Of a stretch of DNA of 39,630 nt, positions 16,402 through 25,913 are shown piece after piece. Made by a program: the position numbers and the translations under genes. Under the pieces are notes generated by a model that was not told where the DNA came from, searched no databases, and saw only the letters and a program-made list of their open reading frames with translations. This stretch comes from Marmoricola sp. (GTDB taxonomy: Bacteria > Actinomycetota > Actinomycetes > Propionibacteriales > Nocardioidaceae), in NCBI GenBank assembly GCA_025964795.1, contig JAOPYC010000064.1:1-39630 (forward strand). Reading direction: 5' to 3'. Within the stretch, counting starts at the first letter, position 1. The number at the start of each line of letters is the position of its first letter.

Positions 16402-16529
16402 CTCTCGCCGGTCGATGAGCACGTGCTTGGCCCGCGCTGATGAGGTCTGTTCAACGCATCTTGTCGCGTGAGGACGTTGCGGTGGGTCATGGCACTAGCC
16501 CAAACGGCGGTGGAAGGACACAACTCGAC

Positions 16530-16919
16530 CTAACGTCCCTGGCTGAGACGTCGCCATCCACCCGCTCGGTTGTTAGTGATGATCGCCCGGAGCATTTCGA
16601 CCAATGCCGGCTCGTCGATGCGGTCGCCTTCGTAGATCTGGATGGCTCGTGCCGTCGCGTTTCCGTGGCCTTGATTGATGATCCCCTTGGGGTCCGGGAC
16701 GGTTGGGTCGTAGAGGAAGAGGTTGATGTGGTCCTTGGTTGCCAGCAAGGCGCAGACGTTGCCATCGAGGACGAAGTACGGCTGCACTGACCGTTTGATG
16801 GTTTCCGCGATGTCGGGATCGGCAGCCCAGATGATCTCCCGGAGCTCGCTACAAATCTCTCGTTGCCATCCGGGCAGGCGCTTGATGTACGCATTGACCT
16901 CGACATGGGGACGCGTCAT
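16530..16919 (-). CDS. DUF1801 (YdhG-like) protein
   Basis: A 129-residue protein with a DUF1801 fold: VEVNAYIKRLPGWQREICSELREIIWAADPDIAETIKRSVQPYFVLDGNVCALLATKDHINLFLYD covers nearly the full domain. The Tyr/Phe and Lys-Asp-His pattern is typical. The function of the family is unknown. ATG 16919 is chosen because the domain begins immediately after it; an upstream extension to 17126 has no domain-like sequence. It appears monocistronic, converging on the ANTAR gene. Confidence 0.78.
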   Translation of the reverse strand: MTRPHVEVNAYIKRLPGWQREICSELREIIWAADPDIAETIKRSVQPYFVLDGNVCALLATKDHINLFLYDPTVPDPKGIINQGHGNATARAIQIYEGDRIDEPALVEMLRAIITNNRAGGWRRLSQGR

Positions 16920-18060
16920 GCGAAGTACTCTAAGTCGCGCGATGACGATGACGCGTGAGCAATGCAAGAGAGGTGGCCGGGACGACTCCTGGTCCCGGTT
17001 AGCCTCACAGGCGGCGTTAAGTAGCGGCGCTGATCGGCGGGCCGGGTAAGCACAAGTGCGCCGGACTCGGAGTCGCCTCGGAATCAACCGAACGCTCGAC
17101 ACCGTGCGATGGCCCTCCAAGGACATCGACGCACATCAAGGAGACCTACGCCAACTAGGACGAGCGGGCCCTGATCGCGGATCGCGCTCCGCACCCCGGC
17201 AGCTCATGATTCCCGATGACGGAGGCTAATGGCTCCCGCAGTGGTGTGGCGCTGACAGTCACCACGCCGAGACCGCCCACTGGTTCCGGAGGACTCAGCA
17301 GTGTGGGAGCCGCAGTAACCTTGGCGATCACGCCTCGGGCGTCGGGGAGGTGGTCTAGTCGAAAACTGCCGCTCCAAGGTTGCGGAGGGCGACCGACCCG
17401 TACCCGACTGATACGTGCCGTCTTATTCTCAGGTACCGAGGTTAGGGCCACCCTCGTACCAACCCCGTCACCGATGGATGCCTGTGACGCCCCGACACCC
17501 AATGCGACCTCTTGTCGGCCGTCCGGGACGAGCTGCGTCCAACACCCTTTCCTATTGCCGAACCGCACGGTGCCCGCTCGGGTCGGCAAGAGTACGAGGC
17601 AGCATTGCGGCACTGGCCCGGTCAAGCGCCTCCACCTCGGTGAACTTCGCGGATCAGACGGGCCTGTGTGGTGGGCGTTCGGGCGCCGAGACCATCCGTA
17701 CACGCGGGATCAGCACGATGGGACACCTAACCAATCGTTGCGGGCCAGAAAGGGGACTGTTCGTCAAGGAGCACGCGGCTTCGGGCCTGACCGAGGCCAC
17801 AACCCAAAAGCCACGGCGCCAAGACAGCCGTCGCGTCGTTGTGCACGTGGCTGATGAGGAGCGTCCGGCATCGCTACGCGCTCCGTCAGGTGGGCCCGAT
17901 CAGGCCAGAGATGGTGCGGTCCGGTCGATAGGCCGGCACGAAGGCGAGCGTGCGTGGGAACCGGGGCCGGTGCTGCCGCGCCCAAGATCGGGAGCCGAAC
18001 GTGACTGACCTGCTTTGACGGGTACCTCAGAGCTGTCCGACCTCGTATCAAGGAGCTCAG
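16920..18060. other. 1.1-kb stretch with no recognised gene
   Basis: Long open frames exist on both strands (17155-17703 minus, 17216-17854 plus). Their translations are rich in Pro, Arg, Ser and Thr and match no family I know. They look like mutual shadows or badly decayed coding DNA. The last 60 bases hold the leader of the following exchanger gene, including its AAGGAG ribosome binding site. Confidence 0.35.
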
Positions 18061-19116
18061 ATGCCTGTCGCCGCACTGGTCGCCATCTTCCTCGTCGCTG
18101 CGGTGGCCGTCTGGGTGGCTGGCATTCAGCTGTCGCGGCAGACCGACGTGCTCTCCACCCGGCTCCGCCTCGGGGCCGCTCTCGGCGGGTTGATACTGCT
18201 CGCTTTGGCCACCAACCTGCCCGAGATCGCGATCGTGGTCAGCGCAGCGACAGCTGGACAGGTAGGCGTCGCGGTCGGCAACATCCTCGGCGGCATCGCG
18301 ATCCAGACCGTCGTGCTGGTAGCCATCGACGTGGCCGTGCGCGGTCGTCGTCCGCTCTCTCACCAGGCAGCGTCGCTCTCGCTCGTCCTTGAGGCGCTAT
18401 TGGTCGCAGGCATCCTCGCGGTGGTTATCGCCTCCGCGCAGTTACCCACAGGCCTGCACCTGTGGCGGTTCACCCCGGGCGCAGTCCTGATCGCGGTGCT
18501 CTGGGTGGCCGGACTGCTGCTGTTGCGCCGAGCCGGGCAGTACCTGCCGTGGAACGAGTCCGGAGAGGCGCCGGACAACCAGGTCGAGCCCCGCGGCCAT
18601 TCCCAGCAGAAGGCGGAGCAACAAGCTACCGATCAAGGAGTGAGCACCGCTCGTGCTGCCGTCATCTTCGCCATCGCCGCCGCCGTCACCTTGGCCGGCG
18701 GCGTCGCGCTCGAGCGCAGTGGCGACGAGATCGCCGGCCACATCGGCCTCTCAGGCGCGCTGTTCGGTGCCACCGTCCTGGCCGCGGCGACCGCCCTCCC
18801 GGAAGTCTCGACCGGCATCGAGTCGGTGCGGCAGGAGGACTACCAGCTGGCGATCAGCGACATCTTCGGCGGCAACGCCTTCCTGCCGGTGCTCTTCCTG
18901 TTAGCCGACCTGATCTCTGGGAAGGCGACCCTGCCGCATGCCGGTGCCACCAACGTCTACCTCACCGCTCTCGCCACCTTGCTGACGCTGACCTACGCCG
19001 CGGGCCTGATGTTCCGCCCGGAGCGTCGACGCCTGCGCATGGGATCCGACTCGATCGTCGTGCTGGTGCTCTACCTGATCGGCGTCGGGGGCCTGATCGC
19101 CATGTCCGTCACCTGA
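18061..19116 (+). CDS. Sodium/calcium-exchanger-family (CaCA) membrane antiporter
   Basis: A 351-residue membrane protein with about ten helices and the two inverted alpha repeats of the CaCA superfamily. Repeat 1 (residues 46-80) holds ALATNLPEIAIVV and VAVGNILGG. Repeat 2 (residues 238-275) holds ATALPEVSTGIES and ISDIFGGNAF. The Glu in each LPE motif is an expected cation ligand. A hydrophilic linker (residues 160-195) separates the halves. It would exchange calcium or another cation for sodium or protons. AAGGAG precedes the ATG. The gene stands alone, flanked by unassigned DNA. Confidence 0.9.
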   Translation: MPVAALVAIFLVAAVAVWVAGIQLSRQTDVLSTRLRLGAALGGLILLALATNLPEIAIVVSAATAGQVGVAVGNILGGIAIQTVVLVAIDVAVRGRRPLSHQAASLSLVLEALLVAGILAVVIASAQLPTGLHLWRFTPGAVLIAVLWVAGLLLLRRAGQYLPWNESGEAPDNQVEPRGHSQQKAEQQATDQGVSTARAAVIFAIAAAVTLAGGVALERSGDEIAGHIGLSGALFGATVLAAATALPEVSTGIESVRQEDYQLAISDIFGGNAFLPVLFLLADLISGKATLPHAGATNVYLTALATLLTLTYAAGLMFRPERRRLRMGSDSIVVLVLYLIGVGGLIAMSVT

Positions 19117-19395
19117 GCCGGCTTCGCGCCGCTGCTCGACGACGTTGCATCGGCATGTCCGGTCGCTTCGACGCGCCAGCAGTCGGCGGGACCTATCCAT
19201 GACTCGCTGCCAGGAGATGGGTCCGAAGGATGTGGGCGTTGCAGGCTTGTTCTCCGAGGTCACCTGCAAGCGTAGGCACTCCAGCGGGATGGTGCTCCCG
19301 TGAACGACGATGCGGTGGAAGTCGGCAGATGCGGACCCCTTCCTGGCGGACGAGGGTGGCGGTGCCGGTGAGGTGTGCTCGCGAGCCGATATGAT

Positions 19396-19431
19396 GGATA
19401 GCCGTACTATCCGATAGTTACACTGTCCGTC
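19396..19431 (+). promoter_or_regulatory. Palindromic operator and promoter of the MerR-type gene
   Basis: GGATAG-CCGTA-CTATCC (19396-19412) is a perfect 6-5-6 palindrome, followed by another GATAG. It ends 19 nt before the ATG at 19432. MerR-family proteins bind such spaced palindromes within their own promoters, so autoregulation is likely. Confidence 0.55.
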
Positions 19432-20121
19432 ATGCGAATGTCCGCGCTGAGCGCCACGACGGAAGTGCCGGTCGCCACCATCAAGTACTACCTGCGCGAG
19501 GGGCTCCTGGCCCGGGGGGACCTCTCCGCGCCGAATCAGGCGGCGTACGGCGAGGCCCACGTCAGGCGTCTCCGGTTGATCCGGGCCCTCATCGAAGTCG
19601 GCGGCATCGGCATCGCCGGCGCGAGAAGCGTGCTTGCGGCGATCGATTCCGACATGCCCACGGAACAGACCTTCGGGATCGCCCAGCTGACCGTGTCCGA
19701 ACAGATCGACCCGGCCGACCTCGACCCGAACTTCCTCGACCGGGTCGATACCGCATTGGAGGGGTGGCACGTCTCGCCCCAGAACCCCGGGCGGCTTGCC
19801 GCCGCACGAGCCTTGATGGCGATTTCCGCGGCCGGCCAGGACGACCTCCGCGGCTGGGTGCGCCGCTACACCGAGGCGGCGCTGCTCGTCGCTTCCGCCG
19901 ATCTCGACGAGGTGGACGCTCGGGAGGACCGGCAGGAGAAGGCCGAGCTCGTCGTCGTGGGCACCGCGTTGGGCGACGCGCTTTTCTCGGGACTCCGCCG
20001 GGCCGCTCAGGAACACGTCTCGGCCGAGAGGTACTTCCAGGGCACCGCGGCAAGGACCGACGGACCCTCGAACGCCACATCCGCTGCATCCTCACACCGA
20101 GACTCTCAGGAGGAGTCATGA
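19432..20121 (+). CDS. MerR-family transcriptional regulator
   Basis: A 229-residue regulator. The winged helix-turn-helix is N-terminal: SALSATTEVPVATIKYYLREGLLARGDLSAPNQAAYGEAHVRRLRLIRALIEVGG (residues 4-58), with the MerR hallmark TIKYYLREGLL. The C-terminal effector domain is helical and matches no metal-binding pattern, since it lacks paired cysteines; a small organic ligand is likelier. The ATG follows a palindrome with no ribosome binding site, suggesting leaderless translation; a second ATG is two codons on. The stop overlaps the start of the next gene (ATGA), so the two are co-expressed. Confidence 0.85.
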   Translation: MRMSALSATTEVPVATIKYYLREGLLARGDLSAPNQAAYGEAHVRRLRLIRALIEVGGIGIAGARSVLAAIDSDMPTEQTFGIAQLTVSEQIDPADLDPNFLDRVDTALEGWHVSPQNPGRLAAARALMAISAAGQDDLRGWVRRYTEAALLVASADLDEVDAREDRQEKAELVVVGTALGDALFSGLRRAAQEHVSAERYFQGTAARTDGPSNATSAASSHRDSQEES

Positions 20122-21092
20122 CCGCCGTGTCCGCCCGTCCGCCGCTCATTCGGGCCGGCGCGCAACTTCGAACCGTCTGCTGGCACCGGCCACTGCTCTG
20201 GCTTGCGGGCGGGATGGCCGGCCTGACCTTCGCCGCTCTGGTAGCTCTTCTCGTCGATCCGCGAGAGCTGACCGGAGCCCCGCTCTGGCTGAAGCCGCTG
20301 AAGTTCGCAATCTCTGTGCTCATCTACTCCGTCACGCTGTCCTGGCTGATCGGCCTGGTGCAGCGCGGACGTCGCGTCGCCCGGATCGCGGGCAGCGTCG
20401 TCGCCGTATTCCTTGCCGTTGAGATGGTGGTCATCGTCGGCGCGGCAGCCGGCGGCGTCACCAGCCACTTCAATGCGGCGACGCCGCTCGCGACCACCCT
20501 CTGGGCCGTCATGGCGGGCTCCATCGCAGTGGTCTGGATCGCGTCCCTGGCGATCGCCGCGATGCTGTTCGCCGTCAACCTCGGCGACCGCGGGCGCTCG
20601 ATGGCGATCCGCGCGGGCTTCGGGATCGCGCTGGTCGGGATGGCGCTCGGCTTCCTGATGACCCTGCCGACCGCCGCCCAGCTCGATGACTTTCAGGGGA
20701 TCGCCGGCGCCCACACGGTCGGCGCGGTCGACGGCGGGCCAGGGCTTCCGCTGGTGGGCTGGAGCACCGTCGCCGGCGACCTGCGCATCCCGCACTTCGT
20801 GGGCATGCACGCCCTGCAGGTGCTGCCGCTCCTGGCGCTGGCGTTGGAGCTCGGCGGCAGGCGGCTCCGCGCACTGCAGTGGGAGCGCACCCGCTACCGG
20901 CTTCTCTTGGTGGCGGTGGCGGCGTACGCGGGGGTGCTGGCCGTTCTGACCATCCAGGCACTGCTCGGCCAGTCGATCGTCCAGCCCACCGGCGGCATCC
21001 TCATCGCCGAGGTCGCGCTTCTTCTGGCCACGGCCGTCGTGGTGGGCGCGGTGCTCAGGACGGGTCACAGCGATCCATCCACCACTCGGTGA
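20118..21092 (+). CDS. Multi-pass membrane protein coupled to a MerR regulator
   Basis: A 324-residue protein with about eight hydrophobic helices, for example LLWLAGGMAGLTFAALVALL, GSVVAVFLAVEMVVIVGAA and LLLVAVAAYAGVLAVLTI. Conserved-looking polar pieces are KPLKFAIS near residue 59 and RIPHFVGMHALQVLPLLAL near 220, with two histidines close to the membrane. The pattern resembles actinobacterial integral membrane proteins annotated only as hypothetical. AGGAG precedes ATG 20118, which overlaps the MerR stop. It is probably the MerR target; a transport or stress role is a guess. Confidence 0.8.
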   Translation: MTAVSARPPLIRAGAQLRTVCWHRPLLWLAGGMAGLTFAALVALLVDPRELTGAPLWLKPLKFAISVLIYSVTLSWLIGLVQRGRRVARIAGSVVAVFLAVEMVVIVGAAAGGVTSHFNAATPLATTLWAVMAGSIAVVWIASLAIAAMLFAVNLGDRGRSMAIRAGFGIALVGMALGFLMTLPTAAQLDDFQGIAGAHTVGAVDGGPGLPLVGWSTVAGDLRIPHFVGMHALQVLPLLALALELGGRRLRALQWERTRYRLLLVAVAAYAGVLAVLTIQALLGQSIVQPTGGILIAEVALLLATAVVVGAVLRTGHSDPSTTR

Positions 21093-22077
21093 GCGCTGGC
21101 CGGCGCCCGGCCGTCCGCATCGAGCCCTTCTGCGCCAATGCGGTTTCCCCAGCTCCGCCTCACCGAACTCGTGACTACAACCGCGCGTTCGAAGCCGAAG
21201 CCTCGTCGAGGTTCAGCCTGGACAACACCTCTGATTTTGAGAAGGTTCGTGCCGCGTTCACTGATCTTGGACAGTCGCAAAGCCGGGCTTCAACTCGGCT
21301 TCGAATCGACTGGCCCCGCACACACCCTGATAGGGGCTGAGACCCACTGGATGCGGTCCTCCGCTCGCGTTCCGTCCCAGCTTCGGTGATCTTGAAGAGT
21401 CGGGTGACCTCAATCCCGACGAGATCGGTGAGCGCCATCGTGTTTTCAGCAAGCCGACGGGGCTCCTCGGAGAACTCCGGCCCACGACGCCTTCGAGCGC
21501 GCTGTGCGCTACACCAAGGCACGCGAGCAGTTCGGCCGACCGATCGCCTCCTCCGAGACGGTGCAGCACCTGCTCATGAAGATGCTCGGCAACGGCACCC
21601 TCCTCGAGCACCGTCGGCAGGTTCGTCAACGACGCCGAGGCGATCTGCTCAGCAGTACGGGACGACGCTCCCGATCAAGACGTACAGGGCGCAGGTGTCC
21701 GGAAACTTGGCGCGCGACACGTATACGTACGAGGTCGCCGAGACAATCAGGACAGTGAACCGTGGGCCCGCGAGGCACGACATTGACCTGAGGATGATCG
21801 CTGAACCACCCAGGCACGGACCTGGGCAGGCCCACGCAAGGTCGCACACGTCTACCGGCACACGGATCACGGCTGCTTGTTGTACTGCTCCTAGGTCCAG
21901 ACCTGGCGACGCGCGGACTGTGCCACGTCCCCTGCGGAGAGGCCACCGGTGTCGGGAACCGAGCTCCTCTGGCCGCCGCCTCATCGACCGCGGCGCCCAG
22001 TGCCGCCCCGACCCCGGAAACGCGAGCTCGAGGTCGACTGCGCGGGTGGACGAGTCCGGCACCACCGGTGGTTCCGG
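21093..22077. other. 1-kb stretch of decayed DNA
   Basis: Apart from the acyl-CoA dehydrogenase scrap listed separately, no gene is recognised. Frames are open by base composition but their translations are not protein-like. Confidence 0.4.
21483..21641 (+). pseudogene. Fragment of an acyl-CoA dehydrogenase gene
   Basis: One frame reads HDAFERAVRYTKAREQFGRP, continuing IASSETVQHLLMKMLGNGT. This is the characteristic acyl-CoA dehydrogenase segment (family pattern AxxYxxxRxQFGxPI) that begins the C-terminal helical domain. Only about 50 residues remain; neither the FAD-binding middle domain nor the C-terminus is present nearby. It is an inactive scrap. Confidence 0.6.
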
Positions 22078-23565
22078 TCATCGGCGCAGCGTGGTCCCCC
22101 AGATCACCTGGTGGTAGGGCGAGTTGGACGACGCGGGGGGCTTCGAGGAAACCGCCCACACGATGTAGAGGCGGTTCTTCGAGATCGCGGTCCCGATGTA
22201 GTCGCCGGGGAAGTACCCGTCTGCCTGGGCCGCGTACTTCAGCTCCGAGACCGGGCCGATCGGAGTGGGCGCGCGGAACTCTCGGCCGCCGTCAGTCGAG
22301 ACCACGACTTGCTGTTGGACGAAGCCACCATTCTGCTCGGGGTGCCGACGCTTGCCGTAGCTGACGTAGACCATCCCGCCCCGGGCGGAGACGTCGACAT
22401 TCACGTTCTGGATGCCGGAGACGTCGCCGCGGGAGACGGGTATGGGTGAGGACCATTGCGTTCCGTCGTCGGAGAACGACTCATAGACCGGGTCGGTGTC
22501 GCTGACACCGCCCAGCCATGCCACGTGCATCCTGCCGCTCGCGGCATCGATGTCGGCGCCGAACAGACAACAGCGAACGTCGTCGGCATATCCTCCGCCG
22601 AGATTGGTCACCTCCGTCCCGGTCGACCACGTCTGGCCGCCGTCGGAGGAGACCGTCGCGATGATCGGGCCACTGGCGTCGATGAGCGTAGCCACGAGCG
22701 CCCGACTCCTTGACGCAGCGTGCAGGCGCGGCACGCTCTCGGGCGCACCGCCGGGTACCAGGTCCGGCGATCGACCGCCCACGCCAAAGTCATAGAAGGT
22801 GTCGACGATCGAGCCGTCGGCGCGGATCATCGGCTGGGAGTTCTGCGTGCCGTGGTCTCTGGGGGTGACGTAGGACGTCCGGCTCCACGTGACTCCCTTG
22901 TCATCTGACCAGCGCACGGCCTGGGGCGACCCCAGGTATTGGTTCTGCGCCTCGTCGGCGAACAGGAACGGTGTCCAGAACTGGTACACCCGGCCACGGT
23001 GCGGGCTTTTCGCGCCATTGTCCACGACCAGCCAGTTCTTGTCGTCGCTGTAGGTGCAGGTGTTGCTGCGGTGCACTACCGACGGCTTGCGCCACGTCAC
23101 ACCACCGTTCATTGAACGAAGCACCACCACCGCTGTCCGGCAGCCGGGAATGTCGACAGCCAGGATGGAGAGGTACGCGCTCCCGTCGGGACCGAACGCG
23201 ACCACAGGATCCGACGCCCTGGAATAGCTGCCGCCCGTCGCGGTCGTGACACCGCGAACCGGCTCGTGGTGCCAGTGCTGTCCTGCGTCCTTGGTCCAGG
23301 CGACGCTGATGGTGACGGCACCACCGTCCTCATACCTGGAGTCATGGGCTGCCGCGACGGCGTTCTGCTCGTTCCTCGGATTCACCGCGACGTCCGGCTC
23401 GACAACGGTGTCCGGCTCCGAGCCCGGCCGTGACGCGACGTCTTGTCTGGTCACCACGCCCTGGTGGAGGACCGTGGGTCGCGAACCGGCCCCCACGGCT
23501 GGCGCGGCCAGCCCGGCCAGTGCGACGGCTGCTGTAGCGATCCCGATGATCAGACGAGGTTTCAT
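22078..23565 (-). CDS. Secreted sialidase-like (BNR/Asp-box) beta-propeller protein
   Basis: A protein of about 495 residues with a Sec signal peptide (residues 1-26, cleavage near AVGA). It then carries at least five Asp-boxes of the S-x-D-x-G-x-x-W type: SMNGGVTWRKPS, SDDKGVTWSRTS, SSDGGQTWSTGT, SDDGTQWSSP and STDGGREFRAP. These define a sialidase/neuraminidase-superfamily propeller. The arginine triad of true sialidases cannot be confirmed by eye, so glycosidase activity is unproven; many actinobacterial members are non-enzymatic. A GGAG 8 nt upstream favours ATG 23565 over GTG 23574. It appears monocistronic. Confidence 0.85.
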   Translation of the reverse strand: MKPRLIIGIATAAVALAGLAAPAVGAGSRPTVLHQGVVTRQDVASRPGSEPDTVVEPDVAVNPRNEQNAVAAAHDSRYEDGGAVTISVAWTKDAGQHWHHEPVRGVTTATGGSYSRASDPVVAFGPDGSAYLSILAVDIPGCRTAVVVLRSMNGGVTWRKPSVVHRSNTCTYSDDKNWLVVDNGAKSPHRGRVYQFWTPFLFADEAQNQYLGSPQAVRWSDDKGVTWSRTSYVTPRDHGTQNSQPMIRADGSIVDTFYDFGVGGRSPDLVPGGAPESVPRLHAASRSRALVATLIDASGPIIATVSSDGGQTWSTGTEVTNLGGGYADDVRCCLFGADIDAASGRMHVAWLGGVSDTDPVYESFSDDGTQWSSPIPVSRGDVSGIQNVNVDVSARGGMVYVSYGKRRHPEQNGGFVQQQVVVSTDGGREFRAPTPIGPVSELKYAAQADGYFPGDYIGTAISKNRLYIVWAVSSKPPASSNSPYHQVIWGTTLRR

Positions 23566-23821
23566 GCCCATCACTCCAGTTGTGGTCCCGACCTCCCGAC
23601 TGCGGCGGGTCTCTCATTGGAGCACCGGCCGGGGCGCGAGGACAGGCCCGGAATAGACCGGCGGTCTTGATCAGGCCACGGAGATCGCAGAGCGTCCGCT
23701 CGTGTCACCCGATGCACCACGACACGAGCAGTGGCTGCACCCACCCTGGTTGCGGTGTGGGTCCCTCGGGCCACGAAGAAACTGCGCTCAGTCGGTCAAT
23801 CATGTCGCGTCGAGCGGCGAC

Positions 23822-24010
23822 ATGGCCTCCGACGGGTGGATCCCGATTGGCGACCGGGGGAACGATCGACGCGGCGTTCAATGCGCTTAAACGCCTGCAT
23901 GGACGAGGTCTGATCGAGGTTGGTCGGATTACGCACGTAGACGGTGGCCCGCCGGGGCGAGCTGCACCTGTGCGACTCATCGCGGAACCGATCGCCAACG
24001 TGCGCCAGCG
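23822..24010 (+). pseudogene. Frameshifted winged-helix-like fragment
   Basis: ATG 23822 gives MASDGWIPIGD in one frame. The sequence continues in the next frame as GGTIDAAFNALKRLHGRGLIEVG, then GGPPGRAAPVRLIAEP. Joined, this looks like a small winged-helix domain (helix pair, then a wing after GLIEVG). The change of frame near 23850 marks an inactive gene or a sequencing error. Confidence 0.35.
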
Positions 24011-24168
24011 GTCAAGTCGGAGGTCGCCGCAGCACGTCAGTCGACTGAGTGGCAGTTCTCTTGCTGGGTCGCAGCGACTCGGCGGGCGACAGACTGAGCA
24101 CGCACATGGGCACGACCCAGCGGATCGCGGCAGATGCCGATGTTCGTTGCTTCGGAAACCAACCTTGG

Positions 24169-24669
24169 TCAGTCAAATGGAGGCGGCCCGGTGATCGTCA
24201 CACCGAGCGGGCCGAGGGTGGCTGTCAGGACGCCGATCTCCTCAGGACTCGGCGCTGCCGGGATCGGCATGTCTCCGTCGAACGGGCCGGCCCAAGGGCG
24301 ACCTACGGTGTCGAAGAAGGACTCGAACCCCGCGGGAGTGATCAGCGAGTAGAAGTGAGCTGAGTCCGACGCAATCCGAAAGGCGTGTTCAAGACCCGCT
24401 GGCAGGTGGATCATTGACCCTGCCTCGACCCGTGTGCTCGAACCCTGGCACCACCCCTCCAGTGCCCCCTCCAGAACGATGAACGTCTCCGCCTCGCGTG
24501 CATGGACATGTAGAGGAGTCCCAGCTCCATACCGCGCTCGTTCTTCGACAATCGCGAAGGCTCCGCCAGTCTGCTCTCCCCGAAGTAGGACTCTGCAGAG
24601 CATGTCGAGGTGATCCAGTACTGGTACATCCACCGGGTTGCACACGACCGATGAAGGAGAGATCTGTGT
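24169..24669 (-). CDS. Single-domain cupin protein (quercetinase-like)
   Basis: About 166 residues. The cupin metal motifs are TPLHVHAREAETFIVLEGALEGW (His-x-His with a following Glu, about residues 50-72) and IHLPAGLEHAFRI (late His, about 90), so a metal-binding barrel is expected. The tail FESFFDTVGRPW is seen in quercetinase-like cupins of actinobacteria. It could be a dioxygenase, an isomerase or a binding protein; the sequence does not decide. A GAGG 9 nt upstream favours ATG 24669 over 24681. No operon partner is intact nearby. Confidence 0.82.
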   Translation of the reverse strand, partial: TQISPSSVVCNPVDVPVLDHLDMLCRVLLRGEQTGGAFAIVEERARYGAGTPLHVHAREAETFIVLEGALEGWCQGSSTRVEAGSMIHLPAGLEHAFRIASDSAHFYSLITPAGFESFFDTVGRPWAGPFDGDMPIPAAPSPEEIGVLTATLGPLGVTITGPPPFD

Positions 24670-24894
24670 CATGCGCGACATCCTCGCGCTTCACCCGCGG
24701 TGTAGGAATGACCCGAAGGGAGGGTTCCCGCGGCGTCCCCGCTCGACCGATCCGGCCACTGCCGCACCCTGGGTTCGCACTATGCGGCATAGGAAGAGGT
24801 TGAGCGTCTTCGGTAGGGGGTTGGGAACGTCCTCCTGGGGGCCTGCTGACCGAGGCTGACGCCTCCCCGGATCGGTACGGCGCTCTCGGCCGCG

Positions 24895-25612
24895 CACTCC
24901 GAGACCACCCGAGCCCGTTACGCCAGCGCCTGGCAGCGCTGGACCCGGTGGTGTCAAGGGGACTGGTGCCGTTCCCCGCAAGCCCTCGACGGTGTGCGCC
25001 TGTCTGGCTGAGCGCGCCGATGACGGTGTCTCGCTCGCCTCGATTGACCTTGCCTGTTGCGCGATCGGAGACCAGCACCGGCGGCACGATAGGCCCGATC
25101 CCATCGATCTCGGCGCCGTGCGCTGGGTCCGTCGTCGGCTGCGGCAGATCGTGGGGACCGCGCCGCGCCGCTCGGCACGCCCGCTCAGTGTGGGCGAGCT
25201 GCGACAGATCATCGCCGGGATCGACCGCAACACGCGTCAGGGCGCTCGCGACGCCGCTCTGACCCTGCTGAGCTTCGCCGGCGCACTGCGCCTTTCCGAG
25301 CTGGCCGCGCTCACCCTGGCCGACCTCGAGCTCAAGCCTGCTGTCTTGGTGGTGCACGTGCGACGACCCAAGACCGACCCCAACGGACAGGCCAGGTCGT
25401 CCGGGTCGTCCGGGTCAGCACCCGCTCACCAACCCGATCGCCGCCCTAGACGCCTGGCCCGCACCGCGCGGGACCGCGCCCAGTCCACTGTTCAGCAGCA
25501 TGCGCCCCGGCCGGGCCACGCTTCAACAGATCTCCGGCGACGCGGTCTCTCGGATCGTCAAGGAGCGCGCCGCCGTTTCAGGCTTCAGCGGCTCCGCACC
25601 GCCCGGCACAGG
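24895..25612 (+). pseudogene. Broken tyrosine recombinase (phage integrase family)
   Basis: Integrase pieces appear in order but in three frames. The SAM-like N-domain is TTRARYASAWQRWTRWCQ near 24905-24957, then VCACLAERADDGVSLASIDLACCAIGDQH. The catalytic-domain start is PLSVGELRQIIAGI...RDAALTLLSFAGALRLSELAALTLADLE (25185-25330), which contains the first catalytic Arg (ALRLSEL). A third frame has SPLFSSMRPGRATLQQISGDAVSRIVKERAAVSGF (about 25480-25590). The H-x-x-R and Tyr region is missing. It is inactive and marks past integration activity. Confidence 0.7.
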
Positions 25613-25810
25613 TGTTGGACACAACCTCGAGCCGCTAACTGGGACTCTGAGTGCCCTCCACCGGGCAACGCCACCCTGAGCCGGTGAATTTGCCTGGAGG
25701 CTCGCTCAACAAGGACGGCTTCGCCTCCGTCGGTGGCCAGGAGGGTCGATTCTGGGACATGGCCCGGGCGGTCGCCCGGGCTCCGACACGCTGTCTTCTC
25801 GATCGCACCC

Positions 25811-25839
25811 TTGACGGAAGACGATTTTCAATATTCAAT
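25811..25839 (+). promoter_or_regulatory. Promoter of the GntR-molybdenum hydroxylase operon
   Basis: TTGACG (25811-25816) and TTCAAT (25834-25839) are separated by 17 nt. Just downstream lies GTTCGTTGTAAC, a GTT-N6-AAC imperfect dyad of the kind bound by GntR-family repressors. The GntR start is about 70 nt further on. Confidence 0.45.
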
Positions 25840-25913
25840 CGAGTTCGTTGTAACGCGCGTCACTCTTCAGGCGTACAAGCCCCCTTCACCAGACCTACAC
25901 CGACAGGCAAACC

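Noticed and set aside
17216..17854. 212-codon plus-strand open frame in the unassigned region
   Set aside because: It has no recognisable domain and no ribosome binding site, is Pro/Ser/Thr-biased, and a similarly long frame lies on the other strand. It cannot be supported as a gene.
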